This document shows, piece by piece, positions 27,962 through 37,812 of a stretch of 64,000 nt of DNA (positions are counted from its first letter, which is position 1; every line of letters starts with the position of its first letter). Both the position numbers and the translations under genes were made by a program. Source of the DNA: Candidatus Melainabacteria bacterium (GTDB lineage: Bacteria; Cyanobacteriota; Vampirovibrionia; Obscuribacterales; Obscuribacteraceae); assembly GCA_003153555.1 (NCBI GenBank), contig PLZS01000048.1:62001-126000 (forward strand). Reading direction: 5' to 3'. The notes under the pieces are model-generated. The model worked only from the letters and a program-made list of their open reading frames with translations, had not been told where the DNA came from and ran no database searches.

Positions 27962-28684
27962 TCAATCGATATTCAGTAGCTTATGACTTTGCAGAGTCAA
28001 TCTATAGCCAAACCGCATCGCCACATCAACGCAGACATTTTTGTTCAGTTCGTTCTGTGCCGCCTCACCGGCATCCAAGGGCATTACGTAGATCTCACTC
28101 CCAAGTGGAGGTCGAGCTATCCGAGCTGGCACGTTTGCACTCTGAGTGGATTGGTTTGGCAAACCATCTGTGGCATCAATATCATCCGAACCGATCACGT
28201 ACTTAAAAGTTGTGATTCTTGGCAAAAGTTTCTCGTGGATATAGCTCGATTTCGGACTGCAGACAATGTGTAGATTCGGATCAACAGGAAGATCAACCCA
28301 CAAAGTGCCATTAGTCTCGATTTGGACGCTCAGATTACACTTTAGTAGGCGCTCCACCAGTGGTGCGATATTCTGTCGAAATGGTTCACCACCAGTGATG
28401 ATGACGAGGCTGCAATGTTCCGGTCTTTCGGCATGAATGCGCTCAAATAATTCATCCAAACTGGGGTGCCATTGAGATGATTCGAAATCTGTATCACACC
28501 AAAAGCACTTCAAGTTGCAACCAGCCAATCTGACAAACAGAGCCGGTTTTCCAGTAAATGGTCCTTCACCTTGCAGAGTGTAAAAGACTGACTGGATCCA
28601 GAGGTTTTGTCCGTCAGTTAGATCTTGTGGTCGAACCGGATTTTTACCGAGCATCAAGTTGTCCCCGCGATAGCAATGGATCAC
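27962..28684 (-). CDS. queE: 7-carboxy-7-deazaguanine synthase QueE (radical SAM); true start probably internal ATG near 28654
   Basis: [65 protein letters not shown]. Confidence 0.95.
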   Translation of the reverse strand: MIHCYRGDNLMLGKNPVRPQDLTDGQNLWIQSVFYTLQGEGPFTGKPALFVRLAGCNLKCFWCDTDFESSQWHPSLDELFERIHAERPEHCSLVIITGGEPFRQNIAPLVERLLKCNLSVQIETNGTLWVDLPVDPNLHIVCSPKSSYIHEKLLPRITTFKYVIGSDDIDATDGLPNQSTQSANVPARIARPPLGSEIYVMPLDAGEAAQNELNKNVCVDVAMRFGYRLTLQSHKLLNID

Positions 28685-29330
28685 TAACGCCTGCTTCGGT
28701 GAATCCTTTTTGTCTTAACAAGCAAGAATGGCAGTGACCACATGGTGGCACGTCACCGTTGTAACAAGTAGTCGAATGGGCTAATGCTTCCATGCATCCT
28801 TCCAGAGACTGGGCTAGTTCTACAGTCATGCGCTTGGTCAAGTTAATCAAAGGCGTCTTAATGGCGATTCTTCGGTCCAATCCGCTCGCTAAAGCTTCCT
28901 CCATTTTTCGGATGAAGTCAGATCGGCAATCTGGATAGCCACCGAAGTCTTCTTCAGACACGCCTATGATCATATCTTCGCAACCCATAACGTATGCCCG
29001 ATTGGCCGCCACGCACAAGAAAAGAATGTTCCGTCCAGGCACAAATGTTTTTTCCAATCCGCAAGGCAAATCGTTCAAAGACTCATATTTCTCGACCGAT
29101 TGTCTCGAGTCGGTAAGCGGACTCAGACCGGCAAAGATCGAACCCATGTCGATTATTTCGTGTGGCACCTTTGCCAGTTTGGCGATAATTTTAGCGCTTT
29201 CGATCTCACGAATGTGTCGCTGATTGTAGTTGAAAGTTAGTGCCACGACCTCGTCGTAGTGCTCCTTTGCCCAATAGAGACACGTAGTACTATCTTGTCC
29301 ACCCGAAAGAATTGTTAGAGCCTTGGCCAT
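28644..29330 (-). CDS. queC: 7-cyano-7-deazaguanine synthase QueC
   Basis: ALTILSGGQDSTTCLYWAKEHYDEVVALTFNYNQRH; VPGRNILFL; STTCYNGDVPPCGHCHSCLLRQKGF. Confidence 0.97.
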   Translation of the reverse strand: MAKALTILSGGQDSTTCLYWAKEHYDEVVALTFNYNQRHIREIESAKIIAKLAKVPHEIIDMGSIFAGLSPLTDSRQSVEKYESLNDLPCGLEKTFVPGRNILFLCVAANRAYVMGCEDMIIGVSEEDFGGYPDCRSDFIRKMEEALASGLDRRIAIKTPLINLTKRMTVELAQSLEGCMEALAHSTTCYNGDVPPCGHCHSCLLRQKGFTEAGVSDPLLSRGQLDAR

Positions 29331-29493
29331 AGTCCATTGTCCTGAGAAAGTGCACGGAGAAACCTATGCATTTGCTGCTGTTCGTCCGACTGAGCGCCTC
29401 GATTTGCAGGTTGCCCAACTAGGAATTCAGCGACGTAGATTATAAACTGGCAACCGAAGTGATCGCCACGTTCTGCGATGAGTTGTGAATTGG

Positions 29494-30345
29494 TTATTTG
29501 GAAGGTGAGCGTAAAAGCTTATTATCCATTCGGTCGTCTTCATCTGCAGGATGCTTAAGACCTTGCTTTTCACGCATTGCAACGTCTAATTTCCACAACA
29601 GAGCCTGCACTTTAGTGCGAGTGCGAGCCTTCTTAACACTACTGGAATCCATGATTTGGTGCAGGGCCGTCGCTAGCTGAGAGTAAGCGATTTGCCGGTT
29701 CTCGAATGCTTCCTTGCACTCAGGATTCAAGTCAAGGGCTCGCGTGTAGTCCTCAATTGCTTGCTGATATTTATTGAGATTGTGATAGGAAATGCCTCGA
29801 CAGAAGTAAGCCCCGCAGTCTTTTGGATTAACTTCAATCGCGTTGCTCAGGTCGGCGATGGCCAGATCGTGCAATTCCAGCTCACTGTAAGCGATTGCCC
29901 GACAGAAATAGGCACTTGAATCTCCCGGAGTGAGATTGATGAACTCTCCGAAGTCAGCAGCAGCTTCTCTGAACAAGCCTTGTTGAAAATAAGCGTAACC
30001 ACGCTCTGTATAGGCAAGCGCCAGTTTGGGATTTATCTCGATTGCCTTGCCGCAGTCGTTGACTACATCTATATGACGACCCAAGACGCCGTGTGCATAA
30101 GCTCTGTAGACATACGCCCAAGCATTTCCCGAATCAAGATCAATTGCTTGAGTATAATCTTGGATTGCCTTCTGCGGCTCACCAAGCAAGTTGTACGTGA
30201 ATGCTCTATTGAAGTAAACAGTGGCAAAGTCAGGCTTCATCTGCAGAGCCTGGCTAAAAAACAGAAGTGCTTCTGGATAACGCCCTCGCATAAGCAAGTC
30301 CATTGCTTGCTCATAAGCCATTCGGGCATGGTCCTCTGCATTCAT
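29494..30345 (-). CDS. TPR-repeat protein
   Basis: Six or so TPR units (e.g. ATVYFNRAFTYNLLGEPQKAIQDYTQAIDLDS). Confidence 0.92.
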   Translation of the reverse strand: MNAEDHARMAYEQAMDLLMRGRYPEALLFFSQALQMKPDFATVYFNRAFTYNLLGEPQKAIQDYTQAIDLDSGNAWAYVYRAYAHGVLGRHIDVVNDCGKAIEINPKLALAYTERGYAYFQQGLFREAAADFGEFINLTPGDSSAYFCRAIAYSELELHDLAIADLSNAIEVNPKDCGAYFCRGISYHNLNKYQQAIEDYTRALDLNPECKEAFENRQIAYSQLATALHQIMDSSSVKKARTRTKVQALLWKLDVAMREKQGLKHPADEDDRMDNKLLRSPSK

Positions 30346-30391
30346 TCACACACCTAACCACTGCCACAGGAGCTCAGATTCCATTCGACAT

Positions 30392-30416
30392 CAGCCGATC
30401 TTACTCAGATCGGCTG
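30392..30416. repeat. perfect hairpin CAGCCGATCT-tactc-AGATCGGCTG
   Basis: 10-bp perfect stem and 5-nt loop between 29494..30345(-) and 30575..32083(-); possible intrinsic-terminator-like structure without T tract. Confidence 0.65.
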
Positions 30417-30574
30417 GACGGTTTCAGGAGAGCAACAGCCCATGCTAACACGCTCTCACGCAGGTAATGCTGTTGTCAAGTCTCGACGCCAAGGCGCTTG
30501 CCTTGAGGATCTGCGTTAACCCGGATTCCATGCGAGTAAGCGGGAGTTGGCTTCAAACCTTAATTTCTAGAGGC

Positions 30575-32083
30575 TTACTTGGAGGTTCCAGTCAAGCTCT
30601 TGAGCCTTGTTTCGATCTTCTGAGAATCGGTTTGTCTGCCTGTCACTTTCAGGATGAACGAGTAGCTCTTCAAAACAGCAATCAGATTAGTCTTATCGGG
30701 GTTTTTGTTTAACAAAGGTATTGCCCGAAGGAAATAGGACTCGGCCGCGGGCCAGTTTCGAACTGCTCCGGCCATCATTCCAGAATTTGCGTAGGCGCTG
30801 CCTAAATTTTGACTGACAATCTCGGATGTTGGATCTAACTTTTGTGCCGCCTCAAGTTTTTGGATCGCAAGCGCTACCTGACCCGCTTTCATCGCATCAG
30901 CTGCCTCGGAATTCAATTTCAAAAGTTGGTTGACATTGCTGTTTGGGTCGCCAGACATAATCATTTTTGACATGTTCAACGGATGGCTATTCACCAATTC
31001 TGCACTTGTCGTGTAGATCTTCGTCAATGTGTTTTTGTCGCGGTTGGACAGTTCAGCTGGAGTATCGGCAGGCAGTACGGTGCTAAACATGATGTCGTTT
31101 GGATATTTACTGTGTCCTAAAATACCGAGAGCATGCCCGATTTCATGCAAATCAATGCGACGTGCGTAATTGTTTGAAAGCTTTTGCGTACCAAGTGGTG
31201 GCACAGACAAGAGGATGATGTTCACTTTTAGTATGCCTTTCGAATCCGGCACAACTATTGCGTGACCGCCTTCAGCAGAAGAAATCATTTGTTTGACGTC
31301 GTCCGTCCAGGTGCAACTCACTTTAGCCGCTGCATCATTGGTGTATTCAAATTTCAACACGCCTTGTGAGACCTTTTCCCAGTCCGAAAATGCTTGCTTC
31401 AGCACATCAACGTATTCTTGCCGAAAACCTGGCACAGCAGGGTCCGGCTTTATCGAGATAGTGATGGGCATTCTTGATTGCGGCCAACGCGCAATCCCAT
31501 TCTGAGTGGCGTCATCGAAATAATCATTGGCATTAACACTGACAGGTTTTGACCCAGCCGTGCGCTTTAGCTCATTTTCCAACATTGCAATGCCGCTGCG
31601 CACTTGAGGAGCCTCAGGTGCATTTGGACTGAGTTGCAAGAATGTTTTGAACGCTTGCACTGCTTCCTCTGTGCGACCTAGCGATTGGTAGCAGGTTGCC
31701 AGTGTGCCCCAGGCCGGAGCGGAGGAGGGTTTCAGCTGTGTCGCTTTTTCTAGTTCTGCCATTGCTTCATCGTATTTGCCGGATTGGACTAAGGCTGTAC
31801 CCAAATTGCTGTGCGCGTCGGCAAATTTCGGCGAAATGGCGATTGCTTCTCTAAATTTGGATGCGGCGTTATCAAGATCGTGGGCAGTGATCAGCTTTAC
31901 ACCCTCGTTGTACAGAAGAATAGCCTGATTGTCAGGACGAAAACCTGGTTGGCAAAACGCTTGCGATCCAAAAGACAGATTAAGGGAAATGGCTAATCCA
32001 GTAGTTACGAATAGCGCCAGTTTGCTGCGGACCATCACTCCTCCTGAACGGATGCAAATCCTATTGTAAAGCTTTTGAGGCAA
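30575..32083 (-). CDS. exported TPR protein with matrixin-like zinc metalloprotease domain
   Basis: TPRs at both ends; RRIDLHEIGHALGILGHSKYPNDIMFS = HExxHxxGxxGH plus Met-turn. Confidence 0.9.
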   Translation of the reverse strand: MPQKLYNRICIRSGGVMVRSKLALFVTTGLAISLNLSFGSQAFCQPGFRPDNQAILLYNEGVKLITAHDLDNAASKFREAIAISPKFADAHSNLGTALVQSGKYDEAMAELEKATQLKPSSAPAWGTLATCYQSLGRTEEAVQAFKTFLQLSPNAPEAPQVRSGIAMLENELKRTAGSKPVSVNANDYFDDATQNGIARWPQSRMPITISIKPDPAVPGFRQEYVDVLKQAFSDWEKVSQGVLKFEYTNDAAAKVSCTWTDDVKQMISSAEGGHAIVVPDSKGILKVNIILLSVPPLGTQKLSNNYARRIDLHEIGHALGILGHSKYPNDIMFSTVLPADTPAELSNRDKNTLTKIYTTSAELVNSHPLNMSKMIMSGDPNSNVNQLLKLNSEAADAMKAGQVALAIQKLEAAQKLDPTSEIVSQNLGSAYANSGMMAGAVRNWPAAESYFLRAIPLLNKNPDKTNLIAVLKSYSFILKVTGRQTDSQKIETRLKSLTGTSK

Positions 32084-32148
32084 CGCATCATAGCCAGCAT
32101 ACCTATACGTGTAGGTTGATCAAAAGGAACATGGCAGATATGCTGTTG

Positions 32149-32202
32149 GAGTCCGAGTCCGAGTCCGAGTCCGAGTCCGAGTCCGAGTCCGAGTCCGAGT
32201 CA
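32149..32202 (+). repeat. hexanucleotide tandem repeat (GAGTCC)8 GAGTCA
   Basis: Directly read: eight GAGTCC units plus one GAGTCA. Confidence 0.97.
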
Positions 32203-32215
32203 AGGTGAGTGGCCA

Positions 32216-33778
32216 GTGGCAGATTTGGAAACAGCCATGAATAATGCTTCACCACTTTCGTCTCACACAATTGTTCGTTGGATTTTTCTACGCGGCATAG
32301 GATTAGTTTATTTCATTGCCTTTGCTTCTGTTTTTGTGCAAGTGCTAGGTTTAATTGGCTCACAAGGCATCCTGCCCGCCAATTTGTTTTTGAAAGAAGC
32401 GGCTCAAAATGCCGGGCCGATGCCGTTTCTAATCTGCCCCACTTTGTTTTGGCTAAACTGTTCTGACACTGCCCTTCATCTTCTTACCGGAGCTGGGATG
32501 TTCTTTTCCGGGCTCGTTATGGCAGGAGTATGCACGGGACCACTGTTGTTTTTGCTCTGGCTTATGTATTTGTCCATAGTCACTGTCGGTGGTGACTTTA
32601 TGAGCTTCCAATGGGATGTTCTTTTGCTTGAGGTAGGGTTTTTATCTATCTTTTACTCGCATTTTAAATTGCTCGATTTGCCATGGAGACTCTCAAATTC
32701 GCCCATGCTCCCGCCTCCATCTCCTGTAGTGCTCTGGCTGTTGAGATTTTTGTTGTTCAAGTTGATGTTCGCCTCTGGTTGCGTGAAACTTTTGAGTGGA
32801 GATGTTTTTTGGCAAAATCTAACTGCTCTCAATTATCACTATTGGACTCAACCACTACCGACTCCTTTAGGTTGGTTTGCAGCACAACTTCCAGACTGGT
32901 TTCAAAAACTTTCTGTAGCTTGCATGTTTTTCATTGAGCTTGTTGTTCCCTGGTTTATTTTCGCACCCGGACGATTAAGACTGATTGCTGCTTCGTTGTT
33001 TGTGTTTCTTCAGGTGATCATCTCATTGACCGGAAACTACACTTTTTTCAATCTCCTCACAATCATTTTGTGCGTGCTCTTGTTAGACGATGGCACTCTT
33101 CAAAAGATTATGCCGCGTCAATTTGCGCTTTCAATTATTTCTGCGACAGTGGCCAAACCACCAACCCTAATCAGCAGGGTCAAACTTTCAGTATTGGTTG
33201 CAACCATTGTGCTGCTAACTTTGGGGCGCACTATCCCTATTACCCCGGCACCGATCAAGTATTTTACCTATCTGCTTTCTCCTTGGTGTCTTGCAAACGG
33301 ATATGGGCTGTTCGCTGTGATGACCACATCGCGCAAAGAGATAATTGTGGAAGCAAGCGAAGATGGAGATAATTGGGAGCCTTATCAGTTTTACTTTAAG
33401 CCAGGTGATGTACAGCGAGCACCACCATGGGTGGCACCATACCAGCCGAGATTAGATTGGCAAATGTGGTTTGCTGCTCTTGGCACTCGGCGGGATAGTC
33501 CGTGGTTCGCTCACTTCGTCTATCGATTGTTGCAAGGCGCTCCAGACGTTCGCTTACTAATGCAGAAGGAACCTTTCAGTGGTCGCATTCCGAAATTTGT
33601 GCGTGCTTCACTCTATGACTACGAATTTAGCGATTGGAATGAGTTGACTAGAAATGGTGTTTGGTGGAAGCGAAAGTATGTTGGACTATTCTTTCCGGTG
33701 GCAAGTCTTCGACCGATAGCTGAGCAAGCTGCACCTTTGATTAAATCGGATAATAACCCGGACACTGTTGGTAATTGA
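32216..33778 (+). CDS. lipase maturation factor (LMF1) family membrane protein
   Basis: FMSFQWDVLLLEVGFLSIFY; RFLLFKLMFASGCVKLLSGDVFWQNLTALNYHYWTQPLPTPLGWFAAQLP; LTGNYTFFNLLTIILCVLLLDD. GTG start or ATG at 32237. Confidence 0.9.
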   Translation: MADLETAMNNASPLSSHTIVRWIFLRGIGLVYFIAFASVFVQVLGLIGSQGILPANLFLKEAAQNAGPMPFLICPTLFWLNCSDTALHLLTGAGMFFSGLVMAGVCTGPLLFLLWLMYLSIVTVGGDFMSFQWDVLLLEVGFLSIFYSHFKLLDLPWRLSNSPMLPPPSPVVLWLLRFLLFKLMFASGCVKLLSGDVFWQNLTALNYHYWTQPLPTPLGWFAAQLPDWFQKLSVACMFFIELVVPWFIFAPGRLRLIAASLFVFLQVIISLTGNYTFFNLLTIILCVLLLDDGTLQKIMPRQFALSIISATVAKPPTLISRVKLSVLVATIVLLTLGRTIPITPAPIKYFTYLLSPWCLANGYGLFAVMTTSRKEIIVEASEDGDNWEPYQFYFKPGDVQRAPPWVAPYQPRLDWQMWFAALGTRRDSPWFAHFVYRLLQGAPDVRLLMQKEPFSGRIPKFVRASLYDYEFSDWNELTRNGVWWKRKYVGLFFPVASLRPIAEQAAPLIKSDNNPDTVGN

Positions 33779-33794
33779 TATTTGACGCGCAAAA

Positions 33795-33813
33795 GGCGCA
33801 GTCAAACTGCGCC
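33795..33813. terminator. candidate bidirectional terminator hairpin GGCGCAGT-caa-ACTGCGCC
   Basis: 8-bp perfect GC-rich stem between convergent genes; no strong T tract. Confidence 0.5.
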
Positions 33814-33837
33814 ACGCTTAGCTTGTGCTAGCTCGTT

Positions 33838-34062
33838 TTACATTTTTGATTCTAGGTTGCTTACTCGATTTTCAATGTAAGCGACTTTGTTGTTCGTCAA
33901 GTCTTTAACGTCGGAGTTCAGATTATAAGCGCCGATCATAGACAATAACAAAGCAGTTCCCAGACTAACCGCAGCAAGGCGCATTGTTCTTGTCTTTTTG
34001 CACTCATCTGTACATGTTGATGCTTCTCCAACTCGTCCGTTTTCTGTATAAATGGTGACCAT
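33838..34062 (-). CDS. small single-TM hypothetical protein
   Basis: 74 aa; hydrophobic LAAVSLGTALLLSMIGAY; gene-start region contains GGAGG (rc of cctcc). Confidence 0.6.
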   Translation of the reverse strand: MVTIYTENGRVGEASTCTDECKKTRTMRLAAVSLGTALLLSMIGAYNLNSDVKDLTNNKVAYIENRVSNLESKM

Positions 34063-34147
34063 TTTAACCTCCTGGGTTTGATGTCAATCCTGCTCTTGTG
34101 CGTGTCTCGCTTGGTGACGTAATAGAATTAATACTGTTCCAGTTCTA

Positions 34148-34354
34148 TTATTGAGCTGGTGTCGGTGCCGGCATCGATGGCGCTGGGGCGGCTGGAGCCG
34201 AGATCGTTGTATTTGTGACGGATGATGGACCAGATACAGTGCCATTGCTGAAGAAGTAAATAGCAAATCCAACTACTGCCACTATTACGAGGGCCATAAT
34301 CACCATTACAGCGCTTGAACCTGAATCGCTTCCGTTTTGTACTATCGTTGTCAT
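34148..34354 (-). CDS. small membrane protein, Pro/Ala-rich tail
   Basis: ORF 34148..34417; likely start MTTIVQNGSD; TM AVMVIMALVIVAVVGFAIYFF then SAPAAPAPSMPAPTPAQ. Confidence 0.55.
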   Translation of the reverse strand: MTTIVQNGSDSGSSAVMVIMALVIVAVVGFAIYFFSNGTVSGPSSVTNTTISAPAAPAPSMPAPTPAQ

Positions 34355-34636
34355 TGACCTAATCCTCATTTGTCGGGTGCTGCTCTTTAGGCGGTATGAG
34401 GTCGAGTATTGTTCCAAGATCTAGAAATGATAACGAGGATGGCTAGTTGGAGAGAGAGTCATCTAAGGATTCGGCACCAGTATTGGTGCCTTCACAATAG
34501 TCTGTCGACTTAAGACGGTATATACAGCTCGAAAAATAGTGCTGATTAGCGAAGATATAACTTGCTTGTTCAATCTTTCTTGAATACCATACAAACATAT
34601 GGGTATTGAGTTGTGGATGTCTCAGGAGGTCCCTAG

Positions 34637-34936
34637 ATGTTTGAATGGAAAGTCAATCAAATCCGCGTTGAAATGATGCAGCAAGTGTTAAACCACATGG
34701 AAAAACAGGGTTACGAGGTACAGTTCATTCTTCCTTTGCCGGCACTAGCGGTCGACCAACGTGGCATTGCCGATGATCTGATGAGTGGAACGAAATCTGA
34801 GGTGATCTTGGCTGGGAAAAAACAGCTCGCATCATCCGCCCTAGAAACGCATAAAGGAATGCCCGCTGTCACTCCGGAAAACTTAGACGTAGTTTACGGA
34901 CGCGAAAATACTAGCACGGGAGGCAAATCAGCTTAG
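34637..34936 (+). CDS. hypothetical protein
   Basis: 99 aa, ATG preceded by AGGAGG (ctcaggaggtccctagatg). Confidence 0.7.
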   Translation: MFEWKVNQIRVEMMQQVLNHMEKQGYEVQFILPLPALAVDQRGIADDLMSGTKSEVILAGKKQLASSALETHKGMPAVTPENLDVVYGRENTSTGGKSA

Positions 34937-35074
34937 ATGGGATGCTGGTCCCGCTAATTTTGTCCTTAAATTAAGATGTTTCGCGGCTCTAGGGTGTATG
35001 TTTAGCCTAGATAAAGTTGTGAATTCCTTCGAGCAGTCGGAGGAGTTGTCAGGCAAGTTGTCGAGGAAACACAA

Positions 35075-36178
35075 GTGACTGAATTGAAAGTGATCAAAAT
35101 CGGCGAATTGCTTGTCAGTGCAGGACTGCTTGATACAAGTGATGTAATTGAGGCGATTCAGGTTTCGCACCGTCTACAAATCCCGGTTGGTCGGGTATTG
35201 ATAATGGCGGGCACAGTCACTGAGCATCTGCTGCAGGCTTCGCTGCAAGCCCAGATTGTGATCAATGAGGGGCTGGTTTCCGTGGACGTTGCAGGCGAGG
35301 CTTTGCGCTTGGTTGTATGCGACCAGAAAACCTTACAGCAAGCTCTTCAGCAGTTGAATGTAGCACCTGATTATCAACAAGATTTGTCGAATCATCTCGT
35401 TGACCTCTTGCTAGATTCTAATATTGTTACGCAAGAACAGCTTGACCTGGCTCTGCAAACAAGCAATGAAGCTGATATCCCACTAAGTGGTGCATTGGTG
35501 CTGCAAGGTGTTTTGTCGGCGAATTTCTTTCCAAGTATTTTGCGTGCTCACGATCAAATCCGCAGCGGGCAAATGCTTAGAGAAGATGCGATCGACGAAT
35601 TGAAGTCTTCCTTTCTGATTTGGTTGAAAGCCGATGAGTCTTGGAACTCAGATAGCAATGGATTTCACAGTGACAGATCGGACAGACTTACAAGCGACGA
35701 AGAAGTTTTTGAGAGCAATTCAGATTTCTCTGTTCCTGACGTTGCTGAAACTGCAGCAAGTAACGGCGAAGTTTTTGAGTCAAGCACACCCAGGCTCATA
35801 GAGCTTTTAAAACAAGCTGGCGTATGCACCCAGCATGAAGTCCAGAAGGCTTACGACGGTTTGTTGGAAGATCCACTTTTGTCCGGCCGGGTATTTCTTG
35901 CCATGGGACTTACAGACGAGCAAACTCTACAGTTTGCATTGCGCTGCCATGGCTTGATTAAAAAGGGTCTATTGACTGAAGAACAGGCTGTTCGCGCAAT
36001 ACGAAGTACACGTTCAGGAATGGTATCGCAGGCAGAAGCTCTGGTCGAACAGACGTCTGAGCAACATCCTTACTTCGACAAGACGTGGAGAAATAAAACT
36101 CTTAGAGCTTTTGGAGGGGGTCTTGTTGGCGCTCTAGTAGCCGGAATCGCGCTGAGCAAAACGTTTAAGGGACGCTGA
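35075..36178 (+). CDS. protein with three MshEN/GspE-N-like repeats and C-terminal TM segment
   Basis: KIGELLVSAGLLDTSDVIEAIQVSHRLQIPVGRVLI; LVDLLLDSNIVTQEQLDLALQTSNEADIPLSGALV; LIELLKQAGVCTQHEVQKAYDGLLEDPLLSGRVFL; C-term GGGLVGALVAGIALS. Start may be GTG. Confidence 0.75.
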   Translation: MTELKVIKIGELLVSAGLLDTSDVIEAIQVSHRLQIPVGRVLIMAGTVTEHLLQASLQAQIVINEGLVSVDVAGEALRLVVCDQKTLQQALQQLNVAPDYQQDLSNHLVDLLLDSNIVTQEQLDLALQTSNEADIPLSGALVLQGVLSANFFPSILRAHDQIRSGQMLREDAIDELKSSFLIWLKADESWNSDSNGFHSDRSDRLTSDEEVFESNSDFSVPDVAETAASNGEVFESSTPRLIELLKQAGVCTQHEVQKAYDGLLEDPLLSGRVFLAMGLTDEQTLQFALRCHGLIKKGLLTEEQAVRAIRSTRSGMVSQAEALVEQTSEQHPYFDKTWRNKTLRAFGGGLVGALVAGIALSKTFKGR

Positions 36179-36461
36179 CCTGCGCGCCACTGCCACTCTT
36201 TGTGCCACTATATTTGACTTCGTTAATTTCAGCACGCAAAACAGCAATCTCTGCTTTAAGTTCATTGATTTCTTTAGCGTCTGAGAGGGTATCAGCAACC
36301 AGTTCGTGTAGCGTCTTCCTCAGTTGTGCGCGTCCGTCCGCAATCGCCATTTCCACAGCTACTTTTACGGCAACGAAGGGATAAATTACTGCTTTAAACA
36401 AGTTGAGGAATCTCGTTTCGGTTAGTGGAAGATGCCAGTATACAACAGAGGAAGTTTTCAA
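36165..36461 (-). CDS. hypothetical coiled-coil protein
   Basis: 98 aa ORF ending DAKEINELKAEIAVLRAEINEVKYSGTKSGSGAQVSVP. Confidence 0.5.
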   Translation of the reverse strand: MKTSSVVYWHLPLTETRFLNLFKAVIYPFVAVKVAVEMAIADGRAQLRKTLHELVADTLSDAKEINELKAEIAVLRAEINEVKYSGTKSGSGAQVSVP

Positions 36462-36703
36462 CCGCTCAATATCAACTTATGCTTCGCGTTTTGGCACTTC
36501 AACGAATAGCTTGGAGCAAAAGTCCTGATCGAGGCTCCGCCTAACATGCGCAAAGTCGCCGACCTTTGAGGGGATACAGAACTCGTAGGTGTAGTGATTG
36601 AGTCTACGCGGAAGGCGTTGAGCATCTCCATGGTGTCACATACGCACTAGCATTGGGCACTCAGTCGAAGACATTGATGAGCAGTTCGTCTAAGTGGTGC
36701 GGA

Positions 36704-37738
36704 CTAATGGATTCGCGGACGAAAAAAGTCTTGTTGCGGAGTGCGGAAGGCAGAAGCAGCCAGCTCTCCCTTCAATACTCTTGATAGCAATAAGTAGGGG
36801 ATTGAATGTCCAAATCTGCGATGGTCTTCCGCTTCGAAGTTGATGATTTCAATGCCTTCGATTGTTTGTGATTTAGTGGCAGAACCGACTCGGTATGAGC
36901 CATGAACGAAGTTGGAGATAGAAATTCTCTTGTCTTTGGAGGAGACATAGATGCGCACGTCAGACGCCAATCTGCGCACTAGCGGCGCTTGTTCTGCAAA
37001 GATATCCCGGTCGATGTCTGGGGAACACATCAAAACTCGGCCAAATTTTGGGAAGTCAGTTAGAGTTCGATCGAAGGCAAGCGTTTGAAAGGCTGAAGTC
37101 ATAACCTTCGCGCCTATGCTGTGAGACAAGATTGTGATGTTCTTGTTTTGAATGTGACTACCCAAGTCAGTCAAAAAGGAGGCGAGGTGTGGACCTGCCC
37201 ATTCGGCATTCGTTTCATCGACAAAATATTTGAGGTAACTATTGCGAGCCGGCCAGGTAAATAGGACGATTGGTCGGTCTAGACCATTCGCTGTTTCGAA
37301 GCCTAAGTCGATTGAACTTTTAAAATCGCGATGATAACCGTGAAGAAAAATGACTGCCTCACCTTTATCGAATTTTGCAAGTTCGCTGAAGAACTGTTCC
37401 GGCGAGCTGAAGATAAGCGTTTTTAGCTTATTGCCTGAATCGGCATCCGGATAACTGATGCCGTAACTCAATGTCTGTGAGCGCCCATCTACAAATCGAA
37501 CTTTGTCTCCTTCAACTGTTTCTTTGCGGTCGGAGACAAAAAACACTGGATTTCTGGAAGTCGTCTTAATTTGCTCAGTCCCGATCTGCGTGATGGCAAG
37601 TTCACCGGCTTGGGCACTTGTTCCGCAGTTGATGGAGACGGCGCAACAAAGCAGAAAAGCTCCCAGAAAGCGCAACGCCATGGTCTGAACTAAGCGCCGA
37701 GACGTGAACTTTCTATGGGTAGTGTGAATGCTGTTCAA
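36704..37738 (-). CDS. DUF900-like alpha/beta hydrolase
   Basis: VFFVSDRKE, EAVIFLHGYHRDFKSSIDLGFETAN, IVLFTWPARNSYLKYFVDETNAEW, ITILSHSIGAKVMTSAFQTL. Confidence 0.87.
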   Translation of the reverse strand: MNSIHTTHRKFTSRRLVQTMALRFLGAFLLCCAVSINCGTSAQAGELAITQIGTEQIKTTSRNPVFFVSDRKETVEGDKVRFVDGRSQTLSYGISYPDADSGNKLKTLIFSSPEQFFSELAKFDKGEAVIFLHGYHRDFKSSIDLGFETANGLDRPIVLFTWPARNSYLKYFVDETNAEWAGPHLASFLTDLGSHIQNKNITILSHSIGAKVMTSAFQTLAFDRTLTDFPKFGRVLMCSPDIDRDIFAEQAPLVRRLASDVRIYVSSKDKRISISNFVHGSYRVGSATKSQTIEGIEIINFEAEDHRRFGHSIPYLLLSRVLKGELAASAFRTPQQDFFRPRIH

Positions 37739-37812
37739 CTGCGTGTCCTACTTCCGCACGGCTCCTCATATATTCATTCTGCGTCGAAACTGCGATTCAG
37801 TCAATGGTACGG

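Noticed and set aside
28644-29480. preQ1 riboswitch upstream of queC-queE-queF
   Set aside because: Inspected 29331-29480 on the minus strand; no recognisable preQ1 aptamer pseudoknot/A-rich tail could be supported.
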